A stretch of 64,000 nucleotides of DNA from Pseudeuparius sepicola (taxonomy: Eukaryota > Arthropoda > Insecta > Coleoptera > Anthribidae). This document shows, piece by piece, positions 24,007-35,883 of the stretch. The notes under the pieces are model-generated. The model was not told where the DNA came from. It was given only the letters and a program-made list of their open reading frames with translations, and searched no databases. The stretch lies in the NCBI GenBank assembly GCA_963920635.1, contig OY987304.1:32612365-32676364 (forward strand), read 5' to 3'. The position numbers were made by a program, and so were the translations under genes. Position 1 is the first letter of the stretch; every line of letters starts with the position of its first letter.

Positions 24007-25159
24007 CAGGTTAATCAGATTTTTGTAGCAGGACTTTAACAGGTCATAGATCTTCAAAAAATAACCGCACTTTCTTCTATAAACTATATCATTCTAAGGT
24101 CTTAAAAAAAAGTTACAGGGCGTTAAAATTGTAAGAAATATGTGGACTTTATTGAATATTTACCAAACTCGTTGAGATATTTAAGTCATATTTGGTTTAC
24201 GCTATAACGGCACGGGTTAGCATAAAACCTGTTAATATCGAACATCAACCAGTGGCGGAGAAGTGGGTAATTGGTAAAATTATTTTTAGAAAAAAAAAAT
24301 TAATAACCTTGTATTTTAACAAAAGGTATTGAATTTTTTATGTAGATTTTAATTGCAGACAAAATTGCCCTCTTGGTATTTGTTCGCATGTGTTCTAGTT
24401 TAACAGCAAATTTCATTTTTTGTATTATTTAGGGGTATTTCTGAAAATTATCTAAAAAAATTGCTCCGTAAGTAACACTTAAAGTGGAAATAATGTGTTT
24501 GCTACTTTAAATAAAGTAACTTTTTCCAATAAACTTACCTATTTAAGGCTATACTTTTGAAGTTACAGGGTCTAAAACATTTAAGGAAGATATACAAATT
24601 AAGGTTATGCTCTGTATCTTGAAAAGTAAAATTTTGAATGGGTCAGTTTATTGGAAAAAGTTACTTTATTTAAAATAAGAAACACGTTTTTTCTACTTTA
24701 AGTGTTACTTATGGAGCAAATTTTTTTTAGATAATTTTCAGAAATACCCGGAATAATAAAAAAAAATGAATTTTGCCATTAAACTATAACACATGCGAAC
24801 GAATACCAAGAGGACATTTTTGCCTGTAATTAAAATCTACATAAAAATTCAATACCTTTTGTAAAAATACAAGGTGATTCATTTTTTTTTCTAAAAATAA
24901 TTTTACCAATTACCCACTTCTCCGCCACTGGTTGCGCAAGATGTTCGATATTAACAGGTTTTAACGTATACCAAATATGACTCAAATATCTCAACTAGTT
25001 TGGTAAATATTCAATAAAGTCCGCATATTTTTTCCAACTTTAACACCCTGTAACTTGTTTCTAAGGCCTTAAAAAGATATAGTTTATACGAAAAAGTGCA
25101 GTTATTTTTTGAAATCTATCACCTGTTAAAGTCCTGCTACAAAAAACTGATTCACCCTG
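24007..25159. mobile_element. 1.15-kb palindromic foldback, family B
   Basis: The right end TGATTCACCCTG pairs with a slightly damaged left end CAGGTTAATCAGA. The arms mirror each other through GTAGCAGGACTTTAACAGGT, the CCAGTGGCGGAGAAGTGGGT block and the interior. Same family as 14881-16296. No coding content. Confidence 0.88.
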
Positions 25160-25976
25160 TTTAGTAGGTGACGATTTCAGGTGACGATTTCAGCGGCAAT
25201 ACCACGAGTGTCGTATTTCACTGAAATACCACTCTCTTACTAGTTACACCCTAGTTACGCTAAACCAATACTGTGGTAGGTGACCCGTAGTTACCACGTA
25301 ACTAAGAGAATAGGATTTCAGTGATTATTTCCCTCATACTGCTTGTATCCCATAAGGTAGCTCCTTGCTTAAAGAATAGATACAAACAAAGAGGTAAGAT
25401 TTGCCAATTTGCCAAAATTTGTATGTTCTAAATTATGCAGCTGAAAATTAATGTTGCGGTATTACTAGACATTGTATATCTATAAACGAATTCATAAGAT
25501 TGCTATACTATTTATATAAGACCTCTGTTTAAATGTGTATAATTGTTTACATTAAGAAAATAAACCAGCATACAAAAAAGTCGAAAAAGTCGTGCCTGGA
25601 TGGACATCTAAAGCGTCATGTTTGTTTACTCAGTTGCCCCAGCAGAAGCTGTCAATTTCGCTATTATTCAAAATAGGAAACTGTTTCAAAATAGATCGTA
25701 TTGGAGATAACAAATAAATATTATATAGAAAACCTACGGAAGCTCTACAGGGAAACAATAAAAACTAAAAGAAAATGTGGCCCTGGGGTCCTCAGACCAA
25801 CAAAGATGTAACGGAAAATGCCTCCAAACTAATCATAAAAATTATAAAACTGTAAGTAGAATATTGAAAATTAAAATTTATCTGCCAAATCTTTGAAAAG
25901 GTCCAAGAGCCGGCCGCATGATATCAACTCTCATCAGATTATTGAATAAGGTGTTACTTAAAATGTACCTAGAGAG
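25160..25976. other. No recognisable gene
   Basis: AT-rich sequence without exon-like stretches, inverted repeats or RNA features that can be supported by eye. Confidence 0.4.
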
Positions 25977-26961
25977 TATATTTCTTTACTTGAAGCGAGT
26001 AGATTGCCTCAGATAATATGGGCCCGATCATTGTTATTTAAAGAAATTGTGGTTAATTTTTAATTTTTCAGCACAACTTGTCCCACGAACATATTATATA
26101 TAGGTAGTATACTTTTTCGCAAAAGTCTTTTGATAAATTTTAAAAGTGCCGTTCTAAAAATCGAAGGAGGTCGTAAATTTCTTAATTGGGTCTTGTACTT
26201 TCCTCCAGTACCGAAAGAAACCTCGAAAATTAGATATGTAACCAAATTTCCCGACTCCCGATTTTCAAGTTTCGAGAAATGGGACGGCTGTAGAATTAGC
26301 GAAATTGACTGGAAGTCCTGAGAAACAGCTCTTAAAATTGCGTGTTTATTCTCATTTTTTGATTTGTCGGGGGCACCGGAAGCATCTGCATCTGCACGTC
26401 ACCTGAAGACCTGAGGGAAGCTTTAAATATTCCGACCCCAGAGCCCTGAGCCGAAATAACTTAGCTGTAGCTCGGCGAAAAATGGCAATTTCTTACAGTT
26501 TGTGGACTTTGGCTTTTAGGTGTCGGGAAATGCCGAGCAATCACCTGCGTTGGTCGTTTTTTTCGCCGAAAATCCTTAAGAACTCGAAAACGGGAAATAA
26601 TTTATTTGAAAAAGTTTCGATAAAAATATGTTGACCCGTTCTCCGGCCATTTCGCCGTACCGTCGTATCTCCCGAAAAACGCGTTTGAAAAAACATTCCT
26701 GGACATCAAACGGTATATGGCACTTGCCCCCGTCTTTCGCGCCGTATTTAAAAGCGGAGGATTTTCGGGGCAATACGCCTATCGTATTTCTAAAGAACCA
26801 AGCGACCCTTTTTTTATTGTTGCTCCATGAGCCGCTTTTCCTATTTTGTTCTATAATCATATGAGAGCAGATTTGCCTAAAAATTAACCACAACTTCTTT
26901 AAATAACAATCGGGCCCATATTAATTGAGGCAACCTACTCGCTTCAAGTAAAGAAATATAC
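25977..26961. mobile_element. 985-bp element with ~85-bp terminal inverted repeats
   Basis: The left arm 25977-26066 (TATATTTCTTTACTTGAAGC) and the right arm 26877-26961 are inverted copies, including GGGCCCGAT and AAAGAA(A/G)TTGTGGTTAA. The interior is less AT-rich, with paired open frames (26576-26893 -, 26628-26864 +) that lack a recognisable domain. Unlike most palindromes here it does not carry CAGGGTG ends, so it is a different superfamily. Non-autonomous as far as can be seen. Confidence 0.8.
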
Positions 26962-27301
26962 AGTCGACATACATAACATCTTATTTTATAATCTCATTAA
27001 AAGCTGATCTAATAACTTTACAATATTATTAAAGGAATCGTTTTCGGTGAAATATTCTCAACAAAAACTACACGAGCCGGAAATTTTTCTTCGTAAATTT
27101 CTTCTCAATCCCATTTTGCTCTTAAGCAAGATCTCTCGTAAAAATTGGCCCTGTATTTTCAGAAAATAAAGAGACCAATTTTTTCTTCCTCATTTATCTA
27201 TGCAAAAATTTCCAGGACTTGTGATTTTACTCCCAAAAATACCACTGTTATCGCTAAAATCGTCACCTGATTGGTTAATATTTTAAAATTATGTCAATTT
27301 A

Positions 27302-27360
27302 TTCATATTGGTAGGCGTTGGTTCATATTGGTAGGCGTTGGTTCATATTGGTAGGCGTTG
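27302..27360. repeat. 20-bp tandem repeat, three copies
   Basis: TTCATATTGGTAGGCGTTGG is repeated at 27302-27321, 27322-27341 and 27342-27360 (last base changed). The copies are identical, so the expansion is young and probably polymorphic in length. Confidence 0.95.
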
Positions 27361-27439
27361 AGTTATCTGCATTAGCACACAATATTTGAGGTTAGAACAA
27401 TTTTTAAAGGTACCTACCTACCTACCTATTAGTTTGCAC

Positions 27440-27690
27440 GTCACTGCTGAGCGCATTGCGTGCAGATTTTGGTCGTTTATTTAGCTTGGCACGAGGACGG
27501 GCACAAAATGGGCACCTTGAGGTGCACCGAAATAGCCGCGGGCGCGTGCCTGCTGCGCTTTCGTTCAGGACCGAATCTGAAATATTCACTTAACGATCTT
27601 TATAAGTTGGATTCCCGAATATTGGTATTCAGGGATTTCTCAGATCATTGTGAGTTATACAAACCTTTAAAACCCTTTTAGCTCTTTGTG
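27440..27690. other. GC-rich island, coding status unclear
   Basis: Open on + from 27460 to 27681, preceded by GCGTGCAG, which could be a splice acceptor. The 73-codon translation shows no recognised domain, and no clear donor closes it. Kept as a candidate conserved non-coding element or exon. Confidence 0.3.
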
Positions 27691-28710
27691 ACTTCTCGGT
27701 AAGAAAAATTTGCCACGCCGCGGATTTACCAAAATAGGGGTAATAAGTTACTAAAGAATAAGAAAATAAAAGGCGACGCAATGTTATTGTATGACGTTAA
27801 ATATAAATTACCGCAATCGAGATACTGAACGGTGAATACTCATATTTAGAGTCTTATATTAGTCCAACTTGATTGTAAATGAAAACACGTGGAATACGCC
27901 CCTGTATATGATTCTAGAGAGTAGCGTGTGCCATGTTTAGAGCATCCCAGACTTGCGTATTTTGCAATTAGGTAGGTACCCTTTCTGTTTGCATTTAAGT
28001 GCTCTGCCTTTTTGAAACCACTTATTACGTTGTTTTCATCATTTTTGGTAGTAACACTGGTCGGTTTTACCCTTGTTGGAACGTTTATTCCAAGAAGCTT
28101 TATTTCCTTACTACAAATCTGCGATTTGAAATTATTGTACTTCCAAAACACCACGTGAATGTAAAGAATATGCACCATATTCGTTTCATGTAATGTATTT
28201 TTTTAAAAGTACCTAACTTGAAGTTAATAGTTAGTAAATTTTATTAAGTATGTCTCTGATCTCCGACCCTCTCCAGCTGAGAAATATTGTACAAGGTTAT
28301 CTTGTGACGGGGGTAGGGTGCAGGTGATTACACTTTTATGCATATGTAAAAATAAATGTCGTCTTGTGTGACTGAATTTGATATTGTAGAATTTGATATT
28401 TAGTCACCAAAATATGGGAGTTTTCATAAAATCGTCATTCAAAAAATGGGTTTACAGTAAAAATTAAGGGGAAAGCGAGGGTGTACTATGATTTTGTATA
28501 CGGGGGGCGATAAAAAAGTTGTCGCCAAATATCTTTTTTAGCAAAATAATAAAATATAACTTTTTTACCTACACAACTGTTAGAGAACCCCTATAGAGTA
28601 TGTCTGAATATTCAGTTCTTTGAAATAACTTCGGGTTTTGGAAGAAATGCAAGATATTTTCTGTATTTGATAACTTACACATTTCATTTAATCTTATAGG
28701 ATCCCTTTTT

Positions 28711-28965
28711 TTAAGGTGGATTTATAAATTCGACGTTTGCGTTGGCGCTCGAAGTTGACGGTGACCTTCGCAGTTTGCGTCCAGAAATGTGAACGACGGA
28801 ACGTGAAAGATGAAATTAGTTTATCTCTCGGACGGCATCGGACGCAGACGGCAACGTTCGACGGCGTTTATAAACGGTTACACGTAAAATATTGGGATTG
28901 AATTTTCGACGCAAACGGCAACGGCGGGCGCCAACGCAAACGTCCGGTTTATAAATCCACCTTAA
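28711..28965. mobile_element. piggyBac-like MITE, TTAA at both ends
   Basis: TTAAGGTGGATTTATAAA at the left is mirrored by TTTATAAATCCACCTTAA at the right. Longer terminal similarity includes ACGTTTGCGTTGGCGC and its complement. TTAA at both borders is the target signature of piggyBac transposons, though here it may be part of the repeat itself. The interior is GC-richer, with short CGGACG/CGGCAACG motifs and no gene. Confidence 0.8.
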
Positions 28966-29064
28966 TTCTGAATACAACGGTCTATATGATTGACCTATAT
29001 GTCCTCAACCGTTTTAGAGATATTTTCCAAAGAAACTCCCATCAAACTAAAGAATGGTCTCGTG

Positions 29065-29428
29065 CATGACATAATAAAACTGACAATTAAGTAGGCTGTA
29101 AATTCAACATCTTTCTACTTACCTATCCCACTAATTTTACTTCCTGTTGATCTAAATCTTTGATACAGCATACATATAAATGAAGCACTAGTAACATCTC
29201 TACTTGGATATTTACGAGGATACGCCCTTAAAGTATATAGGCGTATCTTTTATTATTTGTGATAAATGTATCTTCTTTATTCTTCTTTACTTTTCTTTTA
29301 AAAACATTTTTTAACTGTAATTAGTAACTATGGCGTCAACATCAGAATTTGAAACTAATCTGACAGGCAAGTAGAAAATGTTGAATTGATAGCCTAGGTA
29401 CTTGATTGTCAGTTTTACTATGTCATGG
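29065..29428. mobile_element. 364-bp element with ~55-bp inverted repeats
   Basis: GCATGACATAATAAAACTGACAA and ATTCAACATCTTTCTACTT on the left are mirrored by GTAGAAAATGTTGAATT and TTGTCAGTTTTACTATGTCATG on the right. An ATGGCGTCAACATCAG stretch inside (29330) looks exon-like but lies within the element and is not called. Confidence 0.75.
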
Positions 29429-29640
29429 CTAATTTAATTTGTCATAAATTTGGTATTACTTGTATCGAACATCAGACACTACACATAAAAGACCATGGTT
29501 ATCTAGCTTGATGGAGGTTTTGGTAAATATATCAGAAACGACTAAAGACAAATAGGTCAAATTATATACCGTTATTAGGTTAAGAAATAAAAGAAATTAA
29601 TATATTATGTTTTTAAAATTGACTAAAAAGTATAAAATAA

Positions 29641-29785
29641 TTTCTCCTAGCCGAAAAACGTGGGGCGAATGCAATAGTTCTCCTAAGTCACTAACAATCT
29701 GATTGCACTGCAAATGAGAGAAACGACAGCTACTCTATACACTCCTTACTATTGCACCCGCCTCACGTTTTTCGGATAGGAGAAA
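29641..29785. mobile_element. 145-bp MITE with 37-bp inverted repeats
   Basis: TTTCTCCTAGCCGAAAAACG, TGGGGCGAATGCAATAG and their inverse at 29749-29785 (CTATTGCACCCGCCTCACG, TTTTTCGGATAGGAGAAA). A short unpaired centre. No coding capacity. Confidence 0.85.
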
Positions 29786-30109
29786 ATTTTAAAAACATGA
29801 TATATGAAAAAATAACTATTTAAATTTATTCTGTGGGTAATATTTTTGAATCGATTTAAACATCTTAACGAGATTATGTTCATTAAAATTAATTTTTTTA
29901 GACTAGTGGAAGTTTAAGTACAGATGAGCGCCAAAATACTTATATTTATACAATATATTTTTTATATATCTAGCGAGTTAATATTGCATTGTCATCCCGT
30001 TATATCGTAGAATAAGGTATACCTTAATCGATGGTTAGGTATATGGAAGCTCGTTAATAACAATTATCCATGAAATTATCATTAGCATCTAATTTCTTTA
30101 AGGAGGTTT

Positions 30110-30345
30110 CTCAATCGTATTTTCTCTCCCGTTTGTTTTCCCCCATACGACCACGATTTTCGCGTGTCTATGCACCCGTAACAGCAGAAGCGGCAAGTCG
30201 GTGCATCATAATTTTCGCAGATAATGATCGGATTAGCCTTGCCCGTCACGATTTACAACCCAAATTAGAGAACGAACCAGTGCAGATCCTGTTATTGTGC
30301 GGAGACCCCTCTCCGCTCGCTTTTTCCGCTCTAGAATGAATAGCG
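30110..30345. other. Less AT-rich block, open for 89 codons, no gene recognised
   Basis: 30070-30339 (+) is open but its translation shows no domain, signal peptide or splice context. The block contains CpG-rich parts and a palindromic GGGCACGTGCCC (E-box-like, about 30345-30356). More likely non-coding conserved DNA than a gene. Confidence 0.3.
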
Positions 30346-30535
30346 GGCACGTGCCCGAACACATTCATGGCACACTTCGTGATTCCTTACGGTCGCTTAT
30401 GACTTCTTAAAGAGTTCAGTTTGGGTAACGCCGACCCCTTGGCATAAATTTTATAAGTTTCAAGCAGAAAATTCTGAAGTTTTGGTGTTAAATAAATTTG
30501 AAACCAGAAACCACTATTGTTAACACGTTAACTTC

Positions 30536-31087
30536 AGAACATAACGTTTATGTCCTAAAAGTTTTGGCACAACATTCAACGACTTTAAATAAAAGAAAAA
30601 AAATTAAAATCAAGTTGCCTTTGGATACAAAACATTGCTTACGTTGTTGACTTTCAGATGAAAGTTAATTTTTGTCAAGTTGTGGCGTTACAATGTCGTT
30701 AAGTTGGAACTCCGAAAACGTATCTATAAATTGGTTAGGAGGGGTGCCTAATGCGTGGTCTTCCACTTTTTGGGAGGTTCAAACATTTTATTCCCACTCC
30801 GCTATTGTGGGATAAATCGCCCTAGGTGGAATATCTTCGTTCTCCAAAAACGGAATATTTCAGCATTGGGCTCCCGCCCAACCCCCAACCCATTTATAGA
30901 TATTTTTTCGGAGTTCCAATTTATACGAGATTGTAAAGCCACAACTTGACAAAAATTAACTGTCATCTCAAAGTCAACAACTTAAGCAATGTTTTGTTTC
31001 CAAAGGCAACTTGATACTATTTTATTTTTACTTTTATTTAAAGTCATTGAAGGTTGTGCCAAAACTTTTAGGAAATATGTTATATGT
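30536..31087. mobile_element. 550-bp foldback with ~200-bp arms
   Basis: GTCCTAAAAGTTTTGGCACAAC, CAAGTTGCCTTTGGA and TTTTTGTCAAGTTGTGGC on the left are mirrored in order at 30890-31087. The centre holds a low-AT stretch (30745-30890) with a 64-codon frame lacking any domain. Termini are not of the CAGGG class. Confidence 0.8.
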
Positions 31088-31779
31088 ACCTATCTAAATA
31101 TTTATTTCGCGTTCAGAAATACCTTATACTTATTCTACCCTTAGTTCCAATGTTATTTACTGTCGTTACTTAGGCGATATCGTTGAAATTATAACTTTCT
31201 AATATCAATGTTGGAAATATCTCCAAAATATTTTCTGGGAAAAAACACATAATAAATACATAACACGTAGGTACCTATCAAGTCATTGTCATGTGTGCAA
31301 AAATAAGCCCAAGACATGCAATTGTAATTGGTAATAATCATTATTCTCACTCCTTATGATTAAAACTATATTTGGTTTGTTGTATGTGAAATTCTAAAAA
31401 AGGTATACCCAATTCATCTAAACTAACAGTATATTTTATTTCTCAGTTTGTATGAACATACAATTCATGGACTTGAACTATTCGTTAAATACAAATTGCC
31501 GCAATCTGCGTTGAATGCAATTATTATTGTTTTACAGCCGGCAATCTTTGAATGCAACTTGTCCTGCAAGGAAGTGTTGCCAAATACTTATATCTAATTT
31601 TAGTAAATAAATTTATTCTGACAGCAGCTCAGAATTTGTGCATATAAAACAACAATGAAAAAAGTTTATTTATTAATCAAATCAAACCACACACGCAGGC
31701 ACACAGGTTCGTATAAAACATCGTTAAGTTCAAAATTTGAAAAATAAAATTAATGCCTACCTCCTTAAAATTTCGCAAC
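31088..31779. other. No recognisable gene
   Basis: AT-rich sequence; no supported exon, RNA or inverted repeat. Confidence 0.4.
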
Positions 31780-32043
31780 TTAATCGTGCCATTTAAAGCG
31801 AGAAAAAATCTCTATGAACAATGTACTAAAAATTGGTCGCTTTCAAAATGGAACAGATCAAATTCGACAAAATTTTGACAGCCTATACTTCAAGAAAACC
31901 AATGATGTTTTACCCATCAAACATTTTGGCATTTTTTCTTCAGCATTTTGAATGTACAATTAATCTGCCAAATATGAAACAGGTAGGCGTATTCTGGTTT
32001 CAGGATTTCCCATTCCCATGCAATGAATCACCCTCTATAATAT
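31780..32043. repeat. Fragment of a family C foldback interior
   Basis: Matches the interior of the element at 46345-47249 (region 46770-46940): shared GTACTAAAAATT versus GTACCAAAAATT, CGCTTTCAAAATGGAA, AATTCGACAAAATTT and TCAAGAAAACCAATG. It ends near AATGAATCACCCTCTATA, which resembles a damaged family B right end, so this is a composite scrap. The 92-codon frame 31833-32111 lies in it and is not called a gene. Confidence 0.65.
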
Positions 32044-32370
32044 TGCTGTATCACATGATACCTAGGTATATCTATTTTGCAGCAGGAAGCTACATTTCCT
32101 ATTGGTCATAACCTTGTACCTAAACTAATCCCCCAGACTTTATATAAGTAACCTTAAGACCGCGCACTTTTGCGTTCTTCGCTGGTTTTTGCTACTTTTG
32201 AGAGCGAAACAACAATTAATCTAAGACACCCATGGAAGATAGACGTTTCTATGGGGCCATGCGCACCTAGAGTTTATTAGCTGCGGAATTATTATATAAT
32301 TATGTCTAGATTCGTTAAGATAGAAGATATAATCATGAGACTGCTATTATTTTGATTTTTTTTGTTATAG

Positions 32371-32497
32371 ATGTTCAGGGAGCAGAGGATAGATGGAAGT
32401 GGCCTGCCTATGTTGACAGAAGAGCACCTTACCACAACTATGAATATGAAGTTGGGACCAGCACTAAAACTCAGGAGTATTTTAGCCAAAAAGTTAG
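32371..32497 (+). CDS. Internal coding exon: second half of a SAM domain (polyhomeotic/SCM/SAMD-type)
   Basis: The exon is bounded by a pyrimidine-rich acceptor (TTTTTTTTGTTATAG) and a consensus donor GTAAGT at 32498. It encodes 42 residues plus one base (phase 1 at the 3' side). The translation starts MFREQRIDG, continues LTEEHL, and ends in KLGPALKLRSILAKKL. These are the IDG, L-LTEEHL and MKLGPALK helix motifs of SAM domains in Polycomb-group proteins (polyhomeotic, SCM, L3MBTL, SAMD7/11). Such SAM domains form head-to-tail polymers in chromatin complexes. The first helices of the domain must be in an upstream exon not found in the window. The methionine at the exon start is probably internal. 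Confidence 0.87.
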
Positions 32498-32643
32498 GTA
32501 AGTAATAATCAGTTTTTTAATAAGGCCTAATATATTTAAGAAACACTTTTTAGCCTATAAACAATTTTTCTACTGCGAAAGCCAAAGTCAAATAGTGCCA
32601 AAAATTCACTAGGTCTAAATATAAACACCGTAGAGGCTCTATA

Positions 32644-33730
32644 CAGGGGGTCCGGTAAGTAAGGGGCAATCTCTCAGAAGCAGGTAAGGGACGTCAAAAT
32701 ATTACGATTGAGCTTAACAACTACGGATCAGATCTCAATAGTTACTGAGAAACAGGGTGTTGTAACTCTTTTTTTTTTTCAAACTGAATTGGGGGGGGGA
32801 GACATTTCTCCCAAACTAATCAAGCTGCTGAACTGAAATTTGGCACTGCTGTGGTTTTGGCGATGGAGAATAAGCTGAAGATGTCAATTTCGCCGTATAT
32901 CAAAGAGGGCGCCACTTGGATCGTGCTTTTACAAGTAACTTTTTTGAGGTTATCTTTTTGATCCTGCAGGTCCATCATTTTAGTGAATCTTTTCATTCTG
33001 CAAGAAAAAGGTACTCTTATTTCATAAAGATCAAATCAACCGTTTGCGTTGAAATCGGTAAAATGTGCCCCAAAACACCTGTTAACTTCAATATTCGAAA
33101 CATAAAATTTTTACCTACCGCTTTCAAATGTTACAGATCAACTGTACATTCAAAATGATGAAAAAATGCCAAATGGGCATTGGTCAAAACACCATTTTCT
33201 TGAAATAGAGTGTCCAAATTTTGTCAAATTCAATCGTTTCCATTTTGAAAGCGAATAATTCCTGGTAAATTGTTCATAGGGATTTTTTTTTCACATTAAA
33301 TGGTGCAGTTGATCTGTAACACTTAAAAGCAGTTATGAAACAAGAGTACCTACCTTTTTCTTGCAGAATGAAAAGATGCACTAAAATGATCAACCTGCAG
33401 AACCAAAAGGATAACATCAAAATAGTTACGAGTAAAAGCATGCACGATCTAAAAACAGCGTAAGGGGCGCCCTCTGTGAGATATGGCAAAATTGACATTT
33501 TCAGCTTATTCTTCATCGCCAAAAACACAGCAGTGCCAAATTTCAGTTGAGCAGCTTGATTAGTTTGGAAGATATTGCCATAATTCAGTTTGAAAAACAA
33601 AAAGAGTTCCAACGCCCTTGTATCTCAGTAACTATTGAGATCTGACCCGTAGTTGTTAAGCTCAATCGTAATATTTTGACGTCCCCTACCTGATCCCGTG
33701 AGATTGCCCCACACTTATTGGACACCCGTT
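32644..33730. mobile_element. 1.09-kb palindromic foldback, family C
   Basis: CAGGGGGTCCGGTAAGTAAG on the left, with an inverse counterpart at the right (ATTGGACACCCG). The arms pair through GGGGCAATCTC, CGTCAAAATATTACGATTGA, GCAGCTTGATTAG(T) and AATAAGCTGAAGATGTC. Lies in the intron between the two SAM-gene exons. A CAGGGTGTTG motif recurs inside the left arm (about 32754). It abuts the next foldback with only a few bases between. Confidence 0.88.
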
Positions 33731-33735
33731 ATATA

Positions 33736-34856
33736 CAGGGTGTTTCATCTTAAGTGCGAACACCCCCGTCAAATTTGTATTCTCCATCCGATTTTAGCCG
33801 CGTTTTTTTTTTTCTAAAAATAGGCCACAAAAAACTCTACGTTGGTGCAAAATTTCAGGTCCTAATGTCCATTTTCAAGGCCTACTACAAATTTTTTTCT
33901 AGTAAAAAATGACGAAAACCATTTATCGATTTTTTTATTTAAAATCCGACACCACAGCGTTAATCAGAACAACCTAAAACCCCCGTATACCAAATTTGAA
34001 CAAAAAATATAAAGGGAGTTCCATTCTGCAGGGTGTCAAAAATTGAGCAAAAATAGGTATTTTAAAGGCATCTGGAGAGTCAAGTGTGCCATGGAATCCC
34101 GTCAAAACAGATGAATGATCAACAGGACTACTCAAAGTGTTGGTGTGCAAAGATTCAATACAAAAATGTACAGGGTCTTTTTTTCTGGGCGATGTCAAAA
34201 TGCTAAATTTTTATTAAACTATACATTGGTCAGGAGTGCTCTGGAATCATTGAATAAATATTACTAAATACAAAAGCAATTTATTTCTTTACATCATCCA
34301 ACCAACAAATAAAAACAATTCAAATTGTTGGACCTTTATCAATAAAGTCACTGTCTAAGATGATACATTTTCTGTGCGTTTCCTTTTGTGGCACACCCGC
34401 CACCTTAACTCATATGGACTTACTGACTGGCAGGCTTCTGTGTATTTTAGACTTAGTTCGTTTGTAATGTCTGAGGTGGTTTTGATATACTCGATTTTTG
34501 ACCTGTATAAAGTTTAAAAAATTCAGCATTTCGAGTTGTTACAGAAAAGAACACCTTCTATATTTTTTATTGGATCTTTGCACATCGACACTGTGAGTGG
34601 TCCTGTTTATCATCCAACTGTTTCTAAGTAATTCCATGGCACACTTGACTCGCCAGATGAGTTTAAAATTCCTATTTTGCTCAAATTTCACAGCCTGCAG
34701 AATGGAACTCCCTGTATATTTTTTGTTCAAATTTGGTATACGAGGGTTTTAGGTAGAGTTTTTTGTGGCCTATTTTTAGAAAAAAAAAACGCTGCTAAAA
34801 TCGGATGGAGAATACAAATTTTATGGGGGTCTTTGCACTTAAGATGAAACACCCTG
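33736..34856. mobile_element. 1.12-kb palindromic foldback, family A core with a different outer end
   Basis: CAGGGTGTTTCATCTTAAGTGC is mirrored at 34835-34856. Inside, from about 33935, it matches the core of 13384-14596 in order (CCACAGCGTTAATCAGAACA, GGGAGTTCCATTCTGCAGGG, AGTCAAGTGTGCCATGGAAT), and the loop (about 34190-34560) is in inverted orientation relative to that copy. The outer ~200 bp are unrelated between the two elements. Intronic in the SAM gene. Confidence 0.88.
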
Positions 34857-35883
34857 TAGGTAGATATGTATTTAAAATTAAATACCTATACTGCTAAATT
34901 TTTGTTTTGCATTCTAGCTTGTGGTGTTAAAGTATCTGGGTATAAAATATTTGCGACCATCTCTATAATGTGTTTTGTCCTATTTAAAACTTTTTTGTAA
35001 TCGTTCATTCATCTTCAAAAATAACAAAATTAGGTATAGCATTCATAACGTAATCTACAGGTCATTGAATTGGCCAAAATAACAACAAAATAGGAGCTGC
35101 TTGCTGTTTAAAGTGTTTAGGAGTACACTCAAGCTTAAAGCTCCACGTCCCGTTTTTTGATTGTATTAGTGGGTTGTGGGTTAGGAAAGTAATTTCCAGT
35201 CTTGTGTGGAAAATAGTGCGTGTGGAAATGCAGAGATGGCGCTAGGGTGACGTTGTCGATGAAACTTGTTAGATCAATACTTCTTCTATTGATTTTACGA
35301 GCTAGGTCACACTTTTGCCGGTAGGTGTCATTTATGGTACCTGTACACCTACATTACAACTTGTCGATTTTATATTAGATATAAAGGATGTTCTTTTTAA
35401 GGCTACCACCGCGATTTTCTTGCTTATTTTGCGCCCTATACTTTCGACATGGGCTTTTTATTTTTTTATTTTTAGTAGAAATTACGTATTTTGCATAATT
35501 TAAAGAAGTTAATAACGCAAAACTGTGCATTTAATTTGTCCACTTGTTCTTGTCGTAGATAGATATTTCTATAAAAGTGTCGCGTAAAATTGCGAGTTTA
35601 AACTTTATCCGGATGAGATAATTGCAAATCTGAAGTTGGTATCAAATGTTTCTGTCAATGCAGTCTTAAAAAGTTACCTTTCAACATGTCCTGCATACTA
35701 TTTTTCATGTTGTTTACTTAGAACACGCGAGGCACCGGGAGAAGTTTTGTAAAGGACTCGGCGATGCGACGTAACTTGATTGGCTGCGACTGAGGCTAGA
35801 GGACAGAGAGCCCTATCGTATGCTACAATCGCGTATAGCGGAAGCAGCCGACTCGGCCCGATCGCTCCCCTTTTAAATAGTAT
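34857..35883. other. Intronic DNA with one family D fragment
   Basis: 35383-35445 is a single diverged arm of family D (GGATG, then CTACCACCGCGATTTTC and TTATTTTGCGCCCTATA). 35720-35880 is less AT-rich but has no supportable exon. Nothing else recognised. Confidence 0.5.

Larger units (their letters stand above)
26962..28710. other. No gene apart from a GC island and a small tandem repeat
   Basis: Contains the 20-mer tandem repeat (27302-27360) and a GC-rich island (27440-27690), both listed separately. Frames at 27846-28178 (-) and 27999-28193 (+) overlap each other and show no domain. Confidence 0.4.

Noticed and set aside
29330..29372. ATGGCGTCAACATCAG... ending at a GC-type donor
   Set aside because: Lies wholly inside the inverted-repeat element 29065-29428, and GC donors are rare.
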